Assembly: GCA_963693365.1 (NCBI GenBank)
Contig: CAVNZM010000013.1
Coordinates: 4,154,001-4,218,000, forward strand
DNA from: Amoebidium appalachense
Lineage: Eukaryota; Ichthyosporea
Length of the DNA: 64,000 nt
Reading direction: 5' to 3'
In this document: positions 59,732-64,000 of the stretch, piece after piece
How positions within the stretch are numbered: the stretch's first letter is position 1
How the letters are laid out: each line of letters starts with the position of its first letter
The notes under the pieces: generated by a model
Told to the model about the DNA's origin: nothing
The model's database searches: none
The model's input: only the letters and a program-made list of their open reading frames with translations
Translations under genes and position numbers: made by a program

Positions 59732-60303
59732 CTATAATTTTGTAGTGATGTGTTTCTCAAGCCAATCAATACATCTAATAAACAGGTCGTAGTTACGCGT
59801 GTTTAGTATAAAATCAAGGATGTTGTAATTTACAGGTAGGCTATCTTTCTGGGTGTCTGTTGTGAATGTGACGTGTGTGTGTTGCGGTATTATGTGGTCT
59901 ATCAAACTACATTTGGCGATACATGACCGGTTAAACTGGTGTGTGTGTGTGTTGTTTGGGCATGCAAATGATGCCACCTTATACTTATTAGATCTCCACT
60001 GTATAGCACGCGTGTACAGTAAAAGCGTGGTAATTGATCAATAATACCATCAGCTAGAGAAAGACCAGTTCTACAGGAAGGTAATATGTATTTAGGTGTT
60101 ATACACTTGCGAGTGCCATATTTGGCAATATGGTTGAGGCGGTCAGTATATATAAAACGAGACATAAGGCTTAGTTTTTCAAGGTGTATGCTTTCATCGG
60201 GTCTAGTGTCGTGTGGTATCTTTTTCCATTTGTTATATTGCGTGATTATCTTGTGATTGTGTACATGTTTAATAAGTAAGTGGCAGTCCAAAGTCACACA
60301 CAC
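59732..60303 (-). pseudogene. Unrecognised protein-like frame, shifted in a microsatellite
   Basis: On the minus strand a frame from about 60303 encodes protein-like sequence (KIITQYNKWKKIPHDTRPD, HLEKLSLMSRFIYTDRLNH, CRTGLSLADGIIDQLPRFY) and runs into a short (CA)n tract at about 59940-59952. There a one- or two-base shift leads to a second frame (CIAKCSLIDHIIPQHTHV, NYNILDFILNTRNYDLFIRC, then IDWLEKHITTKL) ending in TAG. The amino-acid composition is balanced and unlike repeat translations. No ATG is present at the upstream end, so another exon may precede it. I do not recognise the family. The frame shift inside a microsatellite suggests a decayed gene or a sequence error. Confidence 0.35.
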
Positions 60304-61042
60304 ACTATTGCGGGGTTTATTTGTATTTGTGCCCAGCCTGAGGGGAGAAGGGGAGAGAGAGGGGAGGAAAGAGGGGAGAGGTGAGGAGGGGACAGGTCGG
60401 ATAGATTAATCTTCAAGATTAATCAATCTTGTATCCCGGGAATTCTGGAAAATCGGTCAATTAGAGTGATTAATCTTCAACATTAATCTCAACTCCCCCT
60501 CAAAAAACGGAGTTTTTCCCCGTAAAAATGGTCCGACGGGGCTGAAACTTTCCATGAGCGAAGCAAACATATATAGGTTTGAAAGCCCAGCGGCTGGGTG
60601 TGTGTTGCATATGGACTTTTCGGCACAGCGAGAGCGTGACGATAGGTGAATATGGATATCGAGGATCATTAATCAAGGAGCCACAGTGACTGCTGCAAGC
60701 TTGAATGATTGATTTTGAGTGTGCTGTATTGCATTATGATGTGGGGGGGAAAACGCTGCGTTTCAACAAAGAAATAGGAGAGCAATGCTTTTACACCCCC
60801 CGAGTGCAGTATACCATTGGTTGCTGTTCGAACAAGACCCATTTATGGTGTGACGTATAGCCTTTTTTAGCTGTTGTAAACAAACAACACAGGCCGTGGC
60901 TACTTTTGAGGACCCTGCTTGTAGATTATCATCTCACACCCAACTTGAACCCGTAGCGTTGCTGTGGATACACCCTGTCGTTTTCACTTTCTTTTTGTTT
61001 TCTTGTTTTCTTTTTTTTTGTTTTTGGTGATGGGCGCAAAGA
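60304..61042. other. AT-rich region before the PiggyBac-like gene
   Basis: No gene was recognised. At about 60404-60430 and 60467-60490 there are repeated TTAATCTTCAA/GATTAATC motifs. The inverted form AAGATTAATCAATC recurs at about 63925-63945, so these could be ends of the transposon that carried the downstream gene. Confidence 0.35.
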
Positions 61043-61877
61043 ATGGAAGGGGACTTTGAAATAATATTTGATGATAGTGGTGGGTTTGAAGCCGGGGCAG
61101 TAGACTCAGACATCTTTAACGATTTCTTTCGTCGACGAAAGAAATCGTGATACAGAAGATTCTGTTGACAACGGTGATACCACACTCACAGGAAAATGGC
61201 GTATTTATGACGCCAAGCAAGTAGAGTTAACACTCAAAGCAGACGATGTTGAAAACAGGCTTTTAGATACGTTCAGGAAGGAGACCTCGGAGATCCAGAA
61301 ACGTTTGCTAACCCACTTTTCTGGAGAGCCAACCATTAGTAACGTCCTCGACCTCTTCTTTTCACCACTCATTCTCCAGACACTGCTTGAGACTATCAAT
61401 ATTGGACTCCGTGCACGCAAGAAGAGGACTGCCACCGTGACACTACACGATTTACACGGTTTCCTGAAAGTGATATGCTATTTGTCATTCTACGGTGTGT
61501 CCCCCTCCGTGTTCTATGATGTTAAACTGAGCCACGCATTCCCAACCGCAAACACCTGCCTGCCCCAAGACCGGTTCATGGACATCCTGGGCGCACTCTC
61601 CCACAGTAACAGCGCCCCTCACGATGGTGCAACTGACCGTACTTGGAATTTGCCATCCGTCAAACTAATCCCCGTCTTTTGCAATTCGAGCAACTGGCAT
61701 CACAGCGCATGGCCGAAATGTGCTTTGTGCCTAATATTTCCGTGCTCATTGAAGATGACGACCATCTGCGGCTAAGGTCCAAGGTAGTTGAAGAAACGGA
61801 TTTTATCCTTGTCAACAACCCTATCAAAGCATACGGGCCCGTAAACCATCTTCTCGGCTCTCTGTTGACCGGGTGGC
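61043..61877 (+). pseudogene. PiggyBac-like transposase fragment
   Basis: From ATG at 61043 an acidic start (MEGDFEIIFDDSGG) leads into a region that changes frame inside a perfect 30-bp palindrome (61119-61148). The main frame continues with GKWRIYDAKQVELTLKADD, LFFSPLILQTLLETINIGLR, DLHGFLKVICYLSFYGVSPS and LPQDRFMDILGALSHSN. A second one-base shift near 61643 leads to NPRLLQFEQLASQRMAEM, FVPNISVLIEDDDHLRLRSK and VNNPIKAYGP. This order resembles the N-terminal part and first acidic core of PiggyBac-type (DDE_Tnp_1_7) transposases of protists, where an acidic cluster follows FxPGxxxxxD. The match stops at a GC/GT microsatellite (about 61877-61938), so the catalytic C-terminus is missing. Identification rests on pattern resemblance only. 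Confidence 0.5.
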
Positions 61878-61883
61878 GCGCGC

Positions 61884-61940
<57 letters not shown>

Positions 61941-62058
61941 CACGGGAGACTGGACAGAAGTACCAAATTTGGGTACTTCAGATGGACTTGATGGAGGATA
62001 GTCAAGTCGGATCGAGACAGGGTGTCAAATGGGATGGATGTTTTGTTTTTTTTTGTTT

Positions 62059-62100
<42 letters not shown>

Positions 62101-62132
62101 GGGGGGAGCGGGATGGTTTTTTTTTTTTTTTT

Positions 62133-62163
<31 letters not shown>

Positions 62164-62296
62164 GGTGACCTTTTAAGCCGTTTTCGTACTCGCTTGAGCA
62201 CGTACTGCATTTGTAGCGAACCAAGATAGTTTAGGACAAGGATTGACAAAGGAGAGTAGAGGTGAGTGGGTGGGTGGGATGGAAGGGGGGGGAAAG

Positions 62297-62335
<39 letters not shown>

Positions 62336-63671
62336 CTGCCTGCCGTTGTATTCAGTACCCTGCATACATCTCAGTGTATGCCATGCACAAACAATACGAT
62401 CACTGTGCTTTGATGGTTTTGAAATTAAGTTAGTGGCACGTTTCTGTGGTCACAGACCTGTATTTGGTTTCATTATAAATATATATACATAAATATATGT
62501 AGCACATTAGTTATTAGTATTAATAATCCCTTTTTGGAAGATCATAAATAATTGAAAATGTAACATAGTACTACTATAATTGTTTCCAGAAATGTCACCG
62601 AAAATTGTGTGTGGCTCTTGGAGAGGAAGAAAAAGATGGTTTAAATCATGCACCATGTCTCAGTGTGTATGGAAAACGTCTATGACTGATTCCCCCCCCC
62701 CCCCCCCCCTCCCCCTTCCTACATAGCCCGGCCCGAATTCCTGCCCCTCCCCTTTCCTTCCCCCCCCCCCCCCCCCCCCCTCCCCCCTCCCCCCCCCCCC
62801 CCCCTCCTTGAACACACACACACGCACACGCACTGTGGCACCTGCCCACCTAACCGTGGTCACCCTAACACACACATGTGCACATATATACACACAAACA
62901 CGTACACGCACAAAGACATGACACACACACATGGCATGGCACACACACTGAAACGGCCAGGTACATGCATGCACGAGTGCACATATCACACTCACCCCGG
63001 GGCCCCGGCTCCCTGTTAAATAATAAGGAAATTCTATATTCATAGCAATATTGTACAGATACACAGACATTATCCCCCCCCCCCCCCCCCCCCCCCCCTC
63101 CGCCCCAACACACACATATGCACATGCACCGGCTGCCCACCCAACCACCCTGACACACGCACGTGCACACCGTGGCACACGGACTCGTACATGCATGTAT
63201 ATAGAGATACACACACACACTGCATGCCGTTGCACACACTGCACTGTGAAACACAGTGCGCAACACGTACCACACGTGCACACACTGCAAACAAGCACTG
63301 TGGCATCATACATGCTGAAAAACACACATGCACCCACACACTGCACACACACGCGGTACACACTCACACGCAAACCGTGGACACCGTCACAGAAAACATG
63401 CACCGGCACACACTCTCTGCAATGTACACACGTACAAGCGTGTACATTGCATACAAACACACCCACACAAGCACACACACACGTCATCACAGCTGAACAC
63501 ACTAACATCAGCATGTGCGTACAATAGCACATGCATTTTAAGTTGACCTGTACAGTACCACGGCACCGTGTTACGTGGCATCCATGCACTGCATGCAGCG
63601 TACACGTGGCACCACACACACCCGTATGTGTGCTTGTCTATATAGGCATATGCACAGGCCTAGGCACACAT

Positions 63672-63715
<44 letters not shown>

Positions 63716-64000
63716 ACGCAAACACCAGCACACAGACACACACACAGCACACACACATACACATACACATACACACACACATACAGAGAAAGTGAGAGAG
63801 TACCTCACACATGACACCGGGAGCCCGCTGTGCGCGCACAATTAACACGGTAGCTTCGTGAGCCGCGGCCGGCTGCCGATCATATGCATGTGCCGCGGGA
63901 TCCAGCCGCTGTGATTAATCTTCTTCTCGGATTGATTAATCTTCTTTTACTCTCGCACCTCTTCTCGAAGGTGTATAATAAACATGGATATTATAGACAT
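61878..64000. repeat. Terminal stretch dominated by simple repeats
   Basis: No gene was recognised. It contains (GC)n/(GT)n at about 61877-61938, two T-then-G composite runs (about 62041-62099 and 62117-62165), a long G run near 62300-62335, C runs near 62692-62710, 62761-62804 and 63075-63098, and about 800 bp of CA-rich DNA to about 63790. Confidence 0.7.

Noticed and set aside
60934-61185. Minus-strand 83-residue frame opposite the PiggyBac-like start
   Set aside because: It is a shadow: the 30-bp palindrome gives the same DFFRRRKKS sequence on both strands.

Overview
This window is nuclear DNA from an intron-rich eukaryote, probably a unicellular alga or other protist; the sequence alone does not name it. 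The evidence is multi-exon genes whose GT-AG introns can be phased base by base, DIRS-like, Copia and CACTA-like transposons, and non-coding DNA full of (CA/GT)n microsatellites and long C/G homopolymers. No bacterial operons, rRNA, convincing tRNA or CRISPR array were seen.

Layout: 45-1315, last exon of an unrecognised proline-rich gene. 4010-7909 (minus), a complete 8-exon ZupT/GufA-type ZIP metal transporter. 9546-18865 (plus), its head-to-head paralogue, which does not stop after the last ZIP helix but runs in frame into a two-domain ceruloplasmin/hephaestin-like multicopper oxidase. All 13 exons join in phase into a 703-residue ZIP-multicopper oxidase fusion, the most notable item here. 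ZIP C-termini face away from the cytoplasm, so the oxidase should be tethered on the outer (or luminal) side beside its own permease.

19547-40330 is a nested transposon block. A degenerate tyrosine-recombinase (DIRS-type) retrotransposon on the minus strand (19547-34536) is split by a CACTA-like DNA transposon (21652-31364, GGA target duplication). That element carries a Copia retrotransposon (22613-28451) whose two 708-bp LTRs look identical but whose reverse transcriptase lacks its N-terminal half. Next to it a second DIRS-like element, on the plus strand, is split by a 3.6-kb LTR element without recognisable pol (35012-38630, CACAC duplication).

43491-51108 (minus) is an 8-exon FAD-dependent monooxygenase of 415 residues with one single-base homopolymer discrepancy. 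52367-55223 (plus) is a TRAF-like zinc-finger/coiled-coil gene with a probable MATH-like C-terminus. 56607-57515 (minus) is an intact intronless THAP-like zinc-finger protein. 59732-60303 holds an unrecognised broken frame and 61043-61877 a broken PiggyBac-like transposase. The rest is microsatellites, C/G homopolymers and short tandem duplications.

The two ZIP genes share exon sizes and phases (92, 123, 38, 160 and 131 nt), so they come from a duplication, and the oxidase was gained by one copy or lost by the other. Several splice sites are the ends of (GT)n and (CA)n tracts; in one fusion-gene intron the complementary tracts lie at opposite ends and could fold the intron out.
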